From Rhodobacter sp. Har01 (GTDB lineage: Bacteria; Pseudomonadota; Alphaproteobacteria; Rhodobacterales; Rhodobacteraceae), in assembly GCF_020564565.1 (NCBI RefSeq), contig NZ_JAJCTD010000006.1, positions 62,001 through 126,000 of the forward strand: a stretch of DNA of 64,000 nucleotides, read 5' to 3'. Position numbers and translations under genes: made by a program. Below the pieces are notes generated by a model, which made no database searches, was not told the origin of the DNA, and worked only from the letters and a program-made list of their open reading frames with translations. Of the stretch, positions 17,997 through 26,798 are shown one piece after another (within the stretch, counting starts at the first letter, position 1; each line of letters begins with the position of its first letter).

Positions 17997-19442
17997 TTAG
18001 CCGGGGTCGACTTTCGAAATCAACCGTTCGTCGCAAGGCGCCACGCGCAGGATGTTCGTTGTGCCTTGAACGTTGAACGGCACCCCGGCGGTGACGACGA
18101 TGAAATCCTGCTCATGCGCGAATCCGTCGGTCAGCGCGGCATGCACGGCCGACAGGACGGCGCCCTTGAAGCGTTGCTGTTCCGGCACGATCACGCAATG
18201 CGCGCCCCAGGTCAGCGCGATGCGCCGCGCCGTCTGAACCAGCGGCGTCAGCGCGATGATCGGCACCTGCGGGCGTTCGCGGGCGACCAGGCCGACGGTG
18301 GTGCCGGTCTGGGTAAAGCAGGCGATGGCCTTGATGTTGGTGGCCTCGGCGATTTCGCGCGCGGCCGAGACGATGCCGTCTGCCACCGTCTCGCGCCGCA
18401 CCACGCGGCTGGCGGCGATGATCGAGCGATAGGTCGGGTCCTTCTCGACCGACATGGCGACATTGTCCATCGTCCGAACCGCTTCGACCGGGAACTTGCC
18501 GGCGGCGCTTTCGGCCGAAAGCATCACCGCATCGGCGCCCTCGTAGATGGCGGTCGCCACGTCCGAGACCTCGGCCCGGGTGGGCATCGGGTTCTCGATC
18601 ATGCTTTCCAGCATCTGGGTGGCCACGATCACCGGCTTGGCAGCGGCGCGGGCGCTGCGCACCAGCTGCTTCTGGATCGGCGGCACCGAATGCACCGGCA
18701 GTTCCACCCCCAGATCGCCGCGTGCGACCATGATGCCGTCCGAGACCGCGAGGATGGCGTCGAAGGCCTTGACCGCCGCCGGTTTCTCGATCTTGGACAG
18801 GATGGCGGCGCGGCCCTTGGCCAGGGCGCGGGCCTCGATCACGTCTTCGGGGCGCTGCACGAAGCTGAGCGCCAGCCAGTCCACGCCCAGTTCGCAGGCG
18901 AACTCCAGGTCCTTGCGGTCCTTTTCCGACAGCGCGGCCAGCGGCAGCACCACATCGGGCACGTTCACGCCCTTGCGGTTCGAGATCGTTCCGCCCACCA
19001 CCACGGTGCAATTGGCGAAGTCGGGGCCGCAGGTCTTGACGATCAGGCGGATCTTGCCGTCGTTCACCAGCAGTGTGGATCCGGGTTCCAGGGCCGCGAA
19101 GATTTCGGGGTGCGGAAGTTGCACGCGGTCGCCGTTGCCGGGCGTCGGATCTAGGTCCAGGCGGAAGCTGTCGCCATCCTCAAGATCATGCGCCCCACCT
19201 GCGAAAGTGCCGACGCGCAGCTTCGGCCCCTGCAGGTCGGCCAAGACGCCGATCGGGCGGCCGGTGTCCTGTTCGACCTGGCGGATGATGGCGTGGCGCG
19301 CGCGCTGTTCGTCATGGGTGCCATGGCTCATGTTCAGACGGAACACGTCGGCACCGGCCTCGAACAGGGCGCGGATCATCTTGTAGTCGCTGGAAGCGGG
19401 CCCGAGCGTGGCCACGATCTTCACGTTGCGGTGGCGGCGCAT
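17997..19442 (-). CDS. pyk: Pyruvate kinase
   Basis: A 481-residue pyruvate kinase converting phosphoenolpyruvate and ADP to pyruvate and ATP. Visible are the N-terminal KIVATLGPAS, the nucleotide/metal block RLNMSHG, the active-site SKIEKPAAVKAFD, the MVARGDLGVELP effector/metal segment and the hallmark ATQMLESMIENPMPTRAE, with a regular C-terminal allosteric domain. The ATG at 19442 has AGGAGG seven bases before it, better than an in-frame start seven codons upstream. It is divergent from the N-formylglutamate amidohydrolase gene. Confidence 0.95.
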   Translation of the reverse strand: MRRHRNVKIVATLGPASSDYKMIRALFEAGADVFRLNMSHGTHDEQRARHAIIRQVEQDTGRPIGVLADLQGPKLRVGTFAGGAHDLEDGDSFRLDLDPTPGNGDRVQLPHPEIFAALEPGSTLLVNDGKIRLIVKTCGPDFANCTVVVGGTISNRKGVNVPDVVLPLAALSEKDRKDLEFACELGVDWLALSFVQRPEDVIEARALAKGRAAILSKIEKPAAVKAFDAILAVSDGIMVARGDLGVELPVHSVPPIQKQLVRSARAAAKPVIVATQMLESMIENPMPTRAEVSDVATAIYEGADAVMLSAESAAGKFPVEAVRTMDNVAMSVEKDPTYRSIIAASRVVRRETVADGIVSAAREIAEATNIKAIACFTQTGTTVGLVARERPQVPIIALTPLVQTARRIALTWGAHCVIVPEQQRFKGAVLSAVHAALTDGFAHEQDFIVVTAGVPFNVQGTTNILRVAPCDERLISKVDPG

Positions 19443-19631
19443 CTGCCATCCTCCTGCTTGCATTTCGTGTTCATGGTGGGCCGAGGCGCCTTATGGCGCA
19501 AAGCACCGCAGCCCGCAACGCGGTTTTGCCTGAGGCTGGCAACTCTTTGGTTTTACCGTGGCAAAGCGCACTTTACGGGGCCGCAGGCTTGGCCTAACTG
19601 CGGTTGGCGGGGGTGCGAAGGGGGGGTGGCG

Positions 19632-20366
19632 GTGGCGTTCGGGATCGAGGGCGAAGGCAGGCCGGGGCGCTGGCTGGTGACCTGCGACCACGCCTCGAAC
19701 CGGGTGCCTCCTTGGGTGGCCGGGGGTGATCTGGGCCTGCCGGCGGCGGACATGGCGCGCCACATTGCCTGGGACCCGGGCGCCGCGGGGGTGGCGCGGG
19801 CGCTGGGCCGGCTGCTGGACAGCCCGGTGATCCGGTCCGATTTCTCGCGCCTGGTGATCGACCCGAACCGGGGAGAGGACGACCCGACGCTGGTGATGCG
19901 GCTGTATGACGGGACCATCGTTCCGGCGAACCGGCGGATCACGCCGGCCGAGATCGAGGAGCGGCTGGCGCGGCTGTACCGCCCCTATCACGCCGCCTAT
20001 GCCCGGCTGGCGGTGCGGCGGCCGGACACGGTGATCCTGGCCATTCACAGCTTTACCCGCTGCCTGGCTGGCCGGCCGCCGCGTCCCTGGCAGGTGGGAG
20101 TGCTGTATTCCCACCTGGACGAGCGGCTGTCGCGGCCGCTGATCGCCCGGCTTGCGGCCGAGCCGGACCTGTGTGTCGGCGACAACGAACCCTATTCGGG
20201 CCACCTGCCCGGCGATGCGATCGACCGGCACGCCCTTGCAACGGGCCGGATGAATACCTTGATCGAGCTCAGGAACGACCTGATCGTGTCGGCCGAGGGG
20301 CAAGAGACCTGGGCGGCCCGGCTGGCCCCGATTCTGATCGCCGCGCTGGAGGATGCCGATGGATGA
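19632..20366 (+). CDS. N-formylglutamate amidohydrolase family protein
   Basis: A 244-residue protein of the HutG-type FGase family, which hydrolyses N-formyl-glutamate in histidine degradation or deformylates related compounds. The family start TCDHASNRVP near residue 18, the acidic DFSRLVIDPNR block, IHSFTR and the H...P residues are present. Start must be GTG: 19632 has the G-run at six bases, while GTG 19626 touches it. No hut genes are nearby, so histidine degradation is not implied by context. It overlaps the DUF1244 gene. Confidence 0.8.
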   Translation: MAFGIEGEGRPGRWLVTCDHASNRVPPWVAGGDLGLPAADMARHIAWDPGAAGVARALGRLLDSPVIRSDFSRLVIDPNRGEDDPTLVMRLYDGTIVPANRRITPAEIEERLARLYRPYHAAYARLAVRRPDTVILAIHSFTRCLAGRPPRPWQVGVLYSHLDERLSRPLIARLAAEPDLCVGDNEPYSGHLPGDAIDRHALATGRMNTLIELRNDLIVSAEGQETWAARLAPILIAALEDADG

Positions 20367-20673
20367 CGCCACCCGCACTGAACTGGAGGCCGCCGCCTTC
20401 CGGGAACTGATGCATCACCTGATGATCAAGCGGCCGGATGTGCAGAACATCGACCTGATGAACCTGGGCGGGTTCTGCCGCAACTGCCTGTCGCGCTGGT
20501 ATCAGGAGGCTGCGGCGGCACGCGGGATCAAGCTGGGCAAGGACGAGGCGCGCGAGATCGTCTATGGCATGCCGTACGCGGACTGGGTGGCGCAGCACCA
20601 GACCCCGGCGACGGATGAGCAGAAGGCGGCCTTCGAGGTGGCCTATCGGGAAAACGTCGGCCCGCGCGAGTGA
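20359..20673 (+). CDS. DUF1244 family protein
   Basis: A 104-residue conserved protein (SMc04008-like). The block RPDVQNIDLMNLGGFCRNCL, with two close Cys residues, followed by RWYQEAA and a Tyr-Gly-Met-Pro-Tyr stretch, is the family signature. It is small, soluble and helical with no known activity; the CxxC could bind metal. The ATG at 20359 has GGAGG seven bases upstream, whereas ATG 20353 would abut it. It overlaps the end of the amidohydrolase gene by 8 bp and is probably co-translated. Confidence 0.85.
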   Translation: MDDATRTELEAAAFRELMHHLMIKRPDVQNIDLMNLGGFCRNCLSRWYQEAAAARGIKLGKDEAREIVYGMPYADWVAQHQTPATDEQKAAFEVAYRENVGPRE

Positions 20674-20688
20674 CGCCACGGGCTGGCG

Positions 20689-20988
20689 TTACAGGCCAAG
20701 CGCCCGCAGCGACGCGGCCACGCCCACGCCGGCAACGGCGGCGCCCACATCGCTGCGGGTGACGACGGTCAGGCCGATGGCGGCGGCCAGCGCCAGCGCC
20801 TCGGTCAGCCCGCCGGCGGCCAGGGCCTGGGCGGTGATGCCGGCCATCACCGCCAGAGGCGTCGCCTTCAGCGCCGCGTCAAGCCGGTTCGACGGCGGCA
20901 GGAAGCGCATCGCCACGTAGCCCGCAAGGCGGCAGAACAGGCTGGCGGCGGCCATCACCAGCAGCATCTGCCAAAGCGGCGGGGTCAT
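20689..20988 (-). CDS. azlD: AzlD-family branched-chain amino acid exporter small subunit
   Basis: A 99-residue membrane protein with about three to four hydrophobic helices, of the AzlD/YgaH type. It works with AzlC to export branched-chain amino acids or methionine. The start overlaps the azlC stop (ATGA), giving a co-translated pair. Confidence 0.85.
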   Translation of the reverse strand: MTPPLWQMLLVMAAASLFCRLAGYVAMRFLPPSNRLDAALKATPLAVMAGITAQALAAGGLTEALALAAAIGLTVVTRSDVGAAVAGVGVAASLRALGL

Positions 20989-21686
20989 CTCAGCACCCCC
21001 GGCCGGGCGGTCAGCGCGGCGACGGCGGCGCCGGCCAGGCCCGCGGCGATGATGCCCCAGCCGTTGCCGGCCAGCCGGGTCACCAGCAGGGCCGCCGCGG
21101 CGCCGACCGCGACCGGCACCAACGCCGCGCGTGACCGCACCATGGCGGCCATCATCGCGGCGGCAAAGCAGGGCAGCATCAGGTCGGCCCCCAGCGCCCT
21201 GGGGTCGGGCAGGATGCCGCCGAACAGCACGCCGACCAGCGTGCCCGCCAGCCAGGCGGCGTTCAGCGGCACGCCGGTTCCGGCAAGGTAGGCGCGGTCC
21301 TCCTCGCCCTTCTCGGCGGCGCGCATGGTGGCGATCCAGTTGGCATCGCCGATCAGCAGCAGGCTGGCATAGGCGCGCATTGGGCCGGCCTTCGACAGCC
21401 AAGGCTGGATGGTCGCCCCGAACAGCAGGTAGCGGGCGTTGATCACCAGCACGGTGGCGGCCAGCGTCCAAAGCGTGGCCTCACCCGCCGGGATCAGCGA
21501 CATCGCCGCCAGCTGCGCCGAGCCGGAGAACACCGTACCGCTGATCGCCAGCGCCCAGCCCCAGCCAAGGCCCGCCTGCGCGGCGACCAGCCCGAAGGCC
21601 ACGCCGTAGATGAAGATCGCGGTGCCCAGCGCCAGCCCGACGCGGAAGCCGCGGCGGAAGCCGGCCCAGGTGAACGGAGCGCGCAC
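20985..21686 (-). CDS. azlC: AzlC-family branched-chain amino acid exporter large subunit
   Basis: A 233-residue membrane protein with the AzlC/YgaZ N-terminal signature FRRGFRVGLALGTAIFIYGVAF (split over residues 11-32) and the SGSAQLAAMSL and NARYLLFGA motifs. Start is GTG at 21686, four bases after the upstream stop, with only a weak G-run. It lies directly downstream of a D-amino-acid transaminase gene, hinting that the exported or balanced amino acids are products of that enzyme. Confidence 0.87.
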   Translation of the reverse strand: MRAPFTWAGFRRGFRVGLALGTAIFIYGVAFGLVAAQAGLGWGWALAISGTVFSGSAQLAAMSLIPAGEATLWTLAATVLVINARYLLFGATIQPWLSKAGPMRAYASLLLIGDANWIATMRAAEKGEEDRAYLAGTGVPLNAAWLAGTLVGVLFGGILPDPRALGADLMLPCFAAAMMAAMVRSRAALVPVAVGAAAALLVTRLAGNGWGIIAAGLAGAAVAALTARPGVLR

Positions 21687-21689
21687 CCC

Positions 21690-22550
21690 TTAGACGGCGG
21701 CCTTGCGCATCTCGTCCAGGTAGATCTCGCGCAGGCGGGTGGCGACGTTGCCGGGCGTGCCGGTGCCGATGGCCGCGCCGTCGATCTCGACCACCGGCAT
21801 GACGAAGGCGCTGGCCGAGGTGATGAAGGCCTCATCCGCCTGTTTCGCCTCATCGACGGTGAAGTTGCGTTCTTCCACTTCCATCTGCGCCTCGCGGGCG
21901 AACCGCAGGACGGCGGCGCGGGTGATGCCGTGCAGGATGTCGTTCGACAGCGCCCGGGTGATGATCCGGTTGCCCTTGACGATATAGGCGTTGTTCGAGG
22001 TGCCCTCGGTCACGCAGCCGTCTTCCACCAGCCAGGCGTCATCGACGCCGGCCGCCTTGGCCATCATCTTGCCCATCGAGGGGTAGAGAAGCTGCACGGT
22101 CTTGATGTCGCGGCGGCCCCAGCGGATGTCGGGGATCGAGATCACCTTCCAGCCGGTTTTCGCCACTGGATTGTCGGCAAGCCCGGCCTTGGCCTGGGTG
22201 AACAGCACCACGGTGGGCGGCGTGCCCGCGGGCGGGAAGGCAAAGTCGCGGTCGCCGGGGTTGCCGCGGGTGACCTGCAGGTAGACCATGCCCTCGTCGA
22301 TGCCGTTGCGGGCGACAAGTTCGCGGTGGATGGCCAGCCATTCGTCGGGCGTGTGGGGGTTGGTCATCGCCAGTTCGTCCAGGCTGCGCTGCAGGCGGGC
22401 GCAATGGCCGGCGAAGTCGATCAGCTTGCCGCCGAGGACCGATGTCACCTCGTAGACCCCGTCGGCCATCAGGAAGCCGCGGTCGAAGACCGAGACCTTG
22501 GCCTCGGTTTCAGGCAGGTAGTCGCCGTTCAGATAGACGGTGCGGGTCAT
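21690..22550 (-). CDS. dat: D-amino-acid aminotransferase (fold-type IV PLP enzyme)
   Basis: A 286-residue class IV aminotransferase. The PLP lysine is K150 in RRDIKTVQLL, matching the D-alanine aminotransferase pattern rather than IlvE. The N-terminal FDRGFLMADGVYEV and the phosphate-binding EGTSNNAYIV and LSNDILHGITR motifs are intact. It interconverts D-Ala/D-Glu and 2-oxo acids in the cytoplasm. Three bases separate it from the epimerase gene upstream and azlC starts four bases before its end, so all four genes form one operon. A branched-chain preference cannot be excluded. Confidence 0.82.
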   Translation of the reverse strand: MTRTVYLNGDYLPETEAKVSVFDRGFLMADGVYEVTSVLGGKLIDFAGHCARLQRSLDELAMTNPHTPDEWLAIHRELVARNGIDEGMVYLQVTRGNPGDRDFAFPPAGTPPTVVLFTQAKAGLADNPVAKTGWKVISIPDIRWGRRDIKTVQLLYPSMGKMMAKAAGVDDAWLVEDGCVTEGTSNNAYIVKGNRIITRALSNDILHGITRAAVLRFAREAQMEVEERNFTVDEAKQADEAFITSASAFVMPVVEIDGAAIGTGTPGNVATRLREIYLDEMRKAAV

Positions 22551-22553
22551 GGA

Positions 22554-23516
22554 TCATCCCCAGAGGGCGGGCGAGGCCGGGTGAATGCAGCGGTCGTCGT
22601 AGGTGACCGGGTGGGCGCGGTCTTCCTTCAGATCGGTCGGGCCGTCAAGGTCGGACCAGTCGGCGCCCTGTGCGACCAGAATGGCCGGGGCCATCGACAG
22701 GCTGGTCGAGATCATGCAGCCGACCATGACGCGGAAGCCAAGGGCACGGGCGGCGTCGCGGGCGCGCAGGGCTTCGGTCAGGCCGCCGGTCTTGTCGAGT
22801 TTCAGGTTCACCACGTCGTAGCGGCCGACAAGGCCCGCCAGCGAGGCCGCGTCATGGGCGGATTCATCGGCGCAGACCGGCAAGGGGCGGGCGATTTCGG
22901 CCAGCATCTCGTCGACGCCTTGGGGGAGGGGTTGTTCCACCATCTCGACACCGAGGCGGATCAGGTGCGGGGCGAGGTCGGTGTAGACCTCGGGCGTCCA
23001 GCCTTCGTTGGCGTCGACGATCAGCCGCACGCCGGGTGCGCCCTGGCGGACGGCCTCAAGCCGGGGCATGTCGTCGGGGGTGCCGAGCTTGATCTTCAAC
23101 AGCGCCCGGTGGGCGTTGGCGGCTGCGGCGGCGCGCATCTTCTCGGGCGTGTCCAGCGACAGGGTGAAGGCAATCTCCACCGGCTGCGGCTGGGGCAGGC
23201 CGGCGAGGCGCCAGACCGGGGTGCCGGTCTGTTTCGCCTGCAGATCCCACAGCGCGCAGTCCACCGCGTTGCGGGCGGCGCCGGGCGGCAGCGCCGATTG
23301 CAGGGCTTCGCGGCTGATGCCGGGCGGCAGGCCTTCGATCTGCGCCGCCACGCTCTCCGGGCTTTCGCCGTAGCGGGCGTAGGGGACGCATTCGCCCCAC
23401 CCGGTGACGCCGCCGCGGGTGACGCGCGCGGTCAGCACCCGCGCCTCGGTCTTGGAGCCGCGGCTGATGGTGAAGGGGCGGTTGAGGGGGAAGGTCTGGG
23501 GCGTGACGGTGATCAT
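22554..23516 (-). CDS. Enolase-superfamily epimerase (L-Ala-D/L-Glu epimerase or N-acyl-amino-acid racemase type)
   Basis: A 320-residue muconate-lactonising subgroup enzyme. Catalytic residues are seen in order: KIK (K141, K143), metal ligands D168, E194 and D217, and the second-face Lys in NLKLDKTGG (K242). The N-terminal capping domain includes GWGECVPYARYGE, and DxD-like substrate residues sit at the C-terminal CMISTSLSMAP. The closest known activities are L-Ala-D/L-Glu epimerase (murein peptide recycling) and the DgcA-type racemase acting on N-acetylated glutamate. The neighbouring D-amino-acid transaminase supports D-amino-acid metabolism; no DUF1611 (dgcN) gene is adjacent. ATG 23516 was taken over a TTG two codons earlier. 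Confidence 0.8.
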   Translation of the reverse strand: MITVTPQTFPLNRPFTISRGSKTEARVLTARVTRGGVTGWGECVPYARYGESPESVAAQIEGLPPGISREALQSALPPGAARNAVDCALWDLQAKQTGTPVWRLAGLPQPQPVEIAFTLSLDTPEKMRAAAAANAHRALLKIKLGTPDDMPRLEAVRQGAPGVRLIVDANEGWTPEVYTDLAPHLIRLGVEMVEQPLPQGVDEMLAEIARPLPVCADESAHDAASLAGLVGRYDVVNLKLDKTGGLTEALRARDAARALGFRVMVGCMISTSLSMAPAILVAQGADWSDLDGPTDLKEDRAHPVTYDDRCIHPASPALWG

Positions 23517-23659
23517 GGTCAAGTTGTCGGGGCTTCACGGGCAGCGCGCAAGGCCCGCGCTGCGATGCTGCAGGTGCGAATTCAGGCTTGAAGGCAGCCG
23601 CGCAAGAATATATCGCGGGCGCAATCATCCGCGTAACTTGATTGCCCGAAGGAAACCCG

Positions 23660-24619
23660 ATGAGCTTCCGCATCCAGCCTGCCGCCCCGGCCCGCCCCAA
23701 CCGTTGCCAGCTGTTCGGCCCCGGCTCGCGGCCCGAACTGTTCGAGAAGATGGCGACCAGTGAGGCCGATGTGGTGAACCTGGACCTTGAGGATTCGGTC
23801 ACCCCGGCCGACAAGCCGCAGGCGCGCCGCAATATCATCCAGGCGATCAATGACATCGACTGGGGCAAGAAGACCCTGTCGGTGCGGATCAACGGGCTGG
23901 ACACGCCCTATTGGTATCAGGACGTGGTCGAGGTGCTGGAGCAGGCCGGCGATCGCATCGACCAGATCATGATTCCCAAGGCCGGCTGCGCGGCCGATGT
24001 CTATGCTGTGGACGCGCTGGTCACGGCGGTGGAACGCGCCAAGGGGCGGGTGAAGCCGATTTCCTTCGAGGTCATCATCGAGACGGCGGCGGGGATCGCC
24101 CATGTCGAGGAGATTGCGGCCAGCAGTCCGCGGATGCAGGCGATGAGCCTGGGGGCGGCCGATTTCGCGGCCAGCATGGGGATGCAGACCACCGGCATCG
24201 GCGGCACGCAGGAAAACTATTACATGCACCGCGAGGGGCAAAAATACTGGGCCGACCCCTGGCACTGGGCGCAGGCGGCCATCGTCTCGGCCTGCCGGAC
24301 CCATGGCGTGCTGCCGGTGGACGGGCCGTTCGGCGATTTCAGCGACGACGAGGGCTTCCGGGCGCAGGCGCGGCGGTCGGCCACGCTGGGCATGGTGGGC
24401 AAGTGGGCGATCCATCCCAAGCAGGTGGCCCTGGCGAACGAGGTCTTCACGCCGTCGGAAAAGGCGGTGACCGAGGCGAAGGAAATCCTGGCGGCGATGG
24501 AGGCCGCAAAGGCCGCCGGCCAGGGCGCGGCCACCTACAAGGGCCGGCTGATCGACATCGCGTCGATGCGGCAGGCCGAGGTGATCGTCCGGCAGGCCGA
24601 GATCATCGCCGGGGTCTGA
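23660..24619 (+). CDS. mcl1: L-malyl-CoA/beta-methylmalyl-CoA lyase
   Basis: A 319-residue HpcH/HpaI-CitE family lyase that cleaves L-malyl-CoA to glyoxylate and acetyl-CoA and beta-methylmalyl-CoA to glyoxylate and propionyl-CoA, the glyoxylate step of the ethylmalonyl-CoA pathway. Signature stretches include RPNRCQLFGPGSRPELFEK, the acidic NLDLEDSV metal site, the AAGIAHVEEIA strand and GMQTTGIGGTQENYYM. Length (318-320) and near-continuous similarity to Rhodobacter Mcl1 make the call firm. AAGGAA precedes the ATG. It is divergent from the epimerase gene. Confidence 0.95.
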   Translation: MSFRIQPAAPARPNRCQLFGPGSRPELFEKMATSEADVVNLDLEDSVTPADKPQARRNIIQAINDIDWGKKTLSVRINGLDTPYWYQDVVEVLEQAGDRIDQIMIPKAGCAADVYAVDALVTAVERAKGRVKPISFEVIIETAAGIAHVEEIAASSPRMQAMSLGAADFAASMGMQTTGIGGTQENYYMHREGQKYWADPWHWAQAAIVSACRTHGVLPVDGPFGDFSDDEGFRAQARRSATLGMVGKWAIHPKQVALANEVFTPSEKAVTEAKEILAAMEAAKAAGQGAATYKGRLIDIASMRQAEVIVRQAEIIAGV

Positions 24620-24961
24620 AACGGGAATCGTTGACAGGTTGCCGCAAGTTTGCGCAGCCTTGACGCAAGGAAGCCTGCAAGGCGGGCGTTCGGCAAACAC
24701 ACCCGCGCCGCGACCATGGGGAGAGGAGGCCCCACGCGGCAAATCGGGAGGAGGTGCGCGCCCCGTGGCCCAGGCCGCGGGGCGTTGCCGTTTCCAAGGG
24801 GGCGCGGTGCGGCCCGAGTCGGGCTGGTTGCATCCCGGGCGCGAAGGCCGCATCCTTCGGTGCGGTTCCCGGAACGACGGCATGATCCCAGCGCCCTGCG
24901 AAACACCTGACTGCCGGCCCGGCCCCGCGGGACGCTGCCCCCCTGCGCCAGGGCCGGGGGA
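24620..24961 (+). other. Non-coding 342-bp stretch upstream of pxpBCA
   Basis: I see no convincing gene here: the open frames are Pro/Gly/Arg-rich without recognisable domains. The stretch has G/C-rich inverted repeats, the clearest being CGCCCCG/CGGGGCG at 24759-24765 and 24778-24784. It ends in a GGGGGA ribosome-binding site for pxpB, so part of it is probably the pxp promoter and 5' leader. Confidence 0.5.
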
Positions 24962-25711
24962 ATGAAGGCCCTGGCCATCCGTCCACTGGCCGATTCCGCC
25001 GTGACGCTGGAGCTGGCCGATGAAGTGGGCGCCGCCGCCGCGGCCCGGGTCGCGGTCGCCGAGGCCGCCATCCGCCGGGCGATCCAGCTGAACCACCTGC
25101 CGGGCGCGTCCGAGGTTGCCGGTGCCTTCTGTTCGGTGACCGTGCACTACGATTGCCTGCAGACCTCGCAGGCCGATCTGGTCGCGGGTCTCCAGCGCCT
25201 GCTGGCCCGGCTTGAACCGGCGGACCACCCGGCAGGGCGCAGCTGGCGGCTGCCCTGCTGCTATGATGCCGAGGCCGGCATCGACCTGGCCGATCTGGCC
25301 ACTGCCCTGGGCCTGCCGGCAACCGAGATCGTCGCGCGCCACGCGACCGTCCGGTTCCGCGTCTATGCGCTGGGGTTCCTGCCCGGCTTGCCGTTCATGG
25401 GCGACCTGCCGGCGGACCTGTCGCGCCCGCGGCGGGCCGAGCCGCGGACCCAGGTGCCAGCCGGGTCGGTGGCCATCGCCAACCGGATGTGCGTGATCTA
25501 CCCCTGGGTCAGCCCCGGCGGCTGGCACATCGTCGGCCAATGCCCGGTTCCGCTGTTCGACATCCGCCGCCCGGTGCCGGCCCTGCTGGCGCCGGGAGAC
25601 ACGGTGCAGTTCCGTCCCGTCACCCGCGCCACCGCCGAGGCCCTTCGGCACAGGGCCGAAGCCGGCACGCTGGACCTTGCGGCCCTGTGTGAAGGGGATG
25701 CCGATGCCTAG
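24962..25711 (+). CDS. pxpB: 5-oxoprolinase subunit B (KipI/PxpB family)
   Basis: A 249-residue AHS1/KipI-family protein; PxpABC hydrolyses 5-oxo-L-proline to glutamate with ATP. The N-terminal IRPLADSAVTLELAD, central CCYDAEAGIDLADLA and the signature VYALGFLPGLPFMGDLP, then GSVAIANRMCVIYPWVSPGGW are clear. The ATG follows GGGGGA directly. First gene of a pxpB-pxpC-pxpA operon with 8-bp and 10-bp overlaps. Confidence 0.93.
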   Translation: MKALAIRPLADSAVTLELADEVGAAAAARVAVAEAAIRRAIQLNHLPGASEVAGAFCSVTVHYDCLQTSQADLVAGLQRLLARLEPADHPAGRSWRLPCCYDAEAGIDLADLATALGLPATEIVARHATVRFRVYALGFLPGLPFMGDLPADLSRPRRAEPRTQVPAGSVAIANRMCVIYPWVSPGGWHIVGQCPVPLFDIRRPVPALLAPGDTVQFRPVTRATAEALRHRAEAGTLDLAALCEGDADA

Positions 25712-26798
25712 CCTGCGGGTGCTGGTGTCCGGGGCCCGGACCATGGTGCAGGATCAGGGCTTTCGCAATGCGCGGTCGCTGGGTGTGCCCGGCTGCGGCG
25801 TCCTTGACCGCGAGGCGCTGCAGCTGGTCAACGCGCTGGTCGGGAACCCGCCCACAACCGAGGCGCTGGAGGTGGCGCTGCTGTCGCCGGTGCTCAGGGC
25901 CGAAGGCGGCGCCGTCCGCCTGGCCCTGAGCGGCACGCTGCGCGGGCGGGTGCAAGGCCAGGACGGAGGGTCCCGAACGGTGCCGCCCTGGACGGCAACC
26001 AGTCTTGCCGCGGGCGAGACACTGCACCTGGCACCGCCCGACCGCGGCGGAACGGGGCTGATCGCCGTGCGGGGCGGCTTCGACCTACCGATGGTTCTGG
26101 GCAGCCGGTCAACCTGCCAGAGGGCCGGGTTCGGCGGCTTTCACGGACGCGCGCTGCAGGTCGCGGACGTGCTGACCCTGGCCGCAGGGGAGGCAGCGCC
26201 CGAGACCCAGGACCTGGTCCTGACCGATGCGCCGCGGCGGGCGCCGGGGCCGATCCGCGTGGTTCCCGGCCCCCAGTCCGAATGGTTCCCGGCGGCCGAG
26301 TTCGACCGCTTCCTTGGCGGACCCTACCAGGTGTCGCCGCGCTGCGACCGCATGGGACTGCGGCTTGACGGGCCGGCGCTGAGCTTTGCGCCGGGCCGCG
26401 GCGGCGACATCATCTCGGACGGCATCACGCCTGGCGCGGTCCAGGTCCCGGGCAACGGCCTGCCCATCGTGCTCTTGGCCGACGCACAGACCACCGGTGG
26501 CTATCCGAAGATCGCGACCGTGATCGGCCTCGATCTGCCCCGGCTTTGCGCGCTTGGCCCCGGCGACAGCCTGCGCTTCGCGGCGATCACCGTGGCGCAG
26601 GCCGAAGCCCTGGCCCGCGCGCGGCTCAACGAATTGCTGCGCGCCGTGGCCAGCATCGGGCCGCCGCCGGGCGCTGCCACCTGGACCGAAGGGCTGTCGC
26701 GCGCCAACCTGATCGGCGGCATTGTCGACATGGGGCGGCCGGACCATTTTCCCGGCCACCTGCCGGAGGATGAGAGGAAGGACCCGACATGCGGCTGA
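25704..26798 (+). CDS. pxpC: 5-oxoprolinase subunit C (AHS2/PxpC family)
   Basis: A 364-residue cyclophilin-like AHS2 protein. Visible are VSGARTMVQDQGFRNARSLGV at the start (residues 7-27), GPQSEWFPAAEFDRFL, and SDGITPGAVQVPGNGLPIVLLADAQTTGGYPKIA as separate family blocks. The ATG at 25704 has GAAGGGG seven bases before it; ATG 25698 is too close. The length is somewhat over the usual 310-330 because of a C-terminal tail (MGRPDHFPGHLPEDERK). Confidence 0.92.
   Translation: MPSLRVLVSGARTMVQDQGFRNARSLGVPGCGVLDREALQLVNALVGNPPTTEALEVALLSPVLRAEGGAVRLALSGTLRGRVQGQDGGSRTVPPWTATSLAAGETLHLAPPDRGGTGLIAVRGGFDLPMVLGSRSTCQRAGFGGFHGRALQVADVLTLAAGEAAPETQDLVLTDAPRRAPGPIRVVPGPQSEWFPAAEFDRFLGGPYQVSPRCDRMGLRLDGPALSFAPGRGGDIISDGITPGAVQVPGNGLPIVLLADAQTTGGYPKIATVIGLDLPRLCALGPGDSLRFAAITVAQAEALARARLNELLRAVASIGPPPGAATWTEGLSRANLIGGIVDMGRPDHFPGHLPEDERKDPTCG

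Noticed and set aside
24639..24965. 108-codon plus-strand frame upstream of pxpB
   Set aside because: Pro/Gly/Arg-rich, no family match, ends within the pxpB start region; treated as non-coding.
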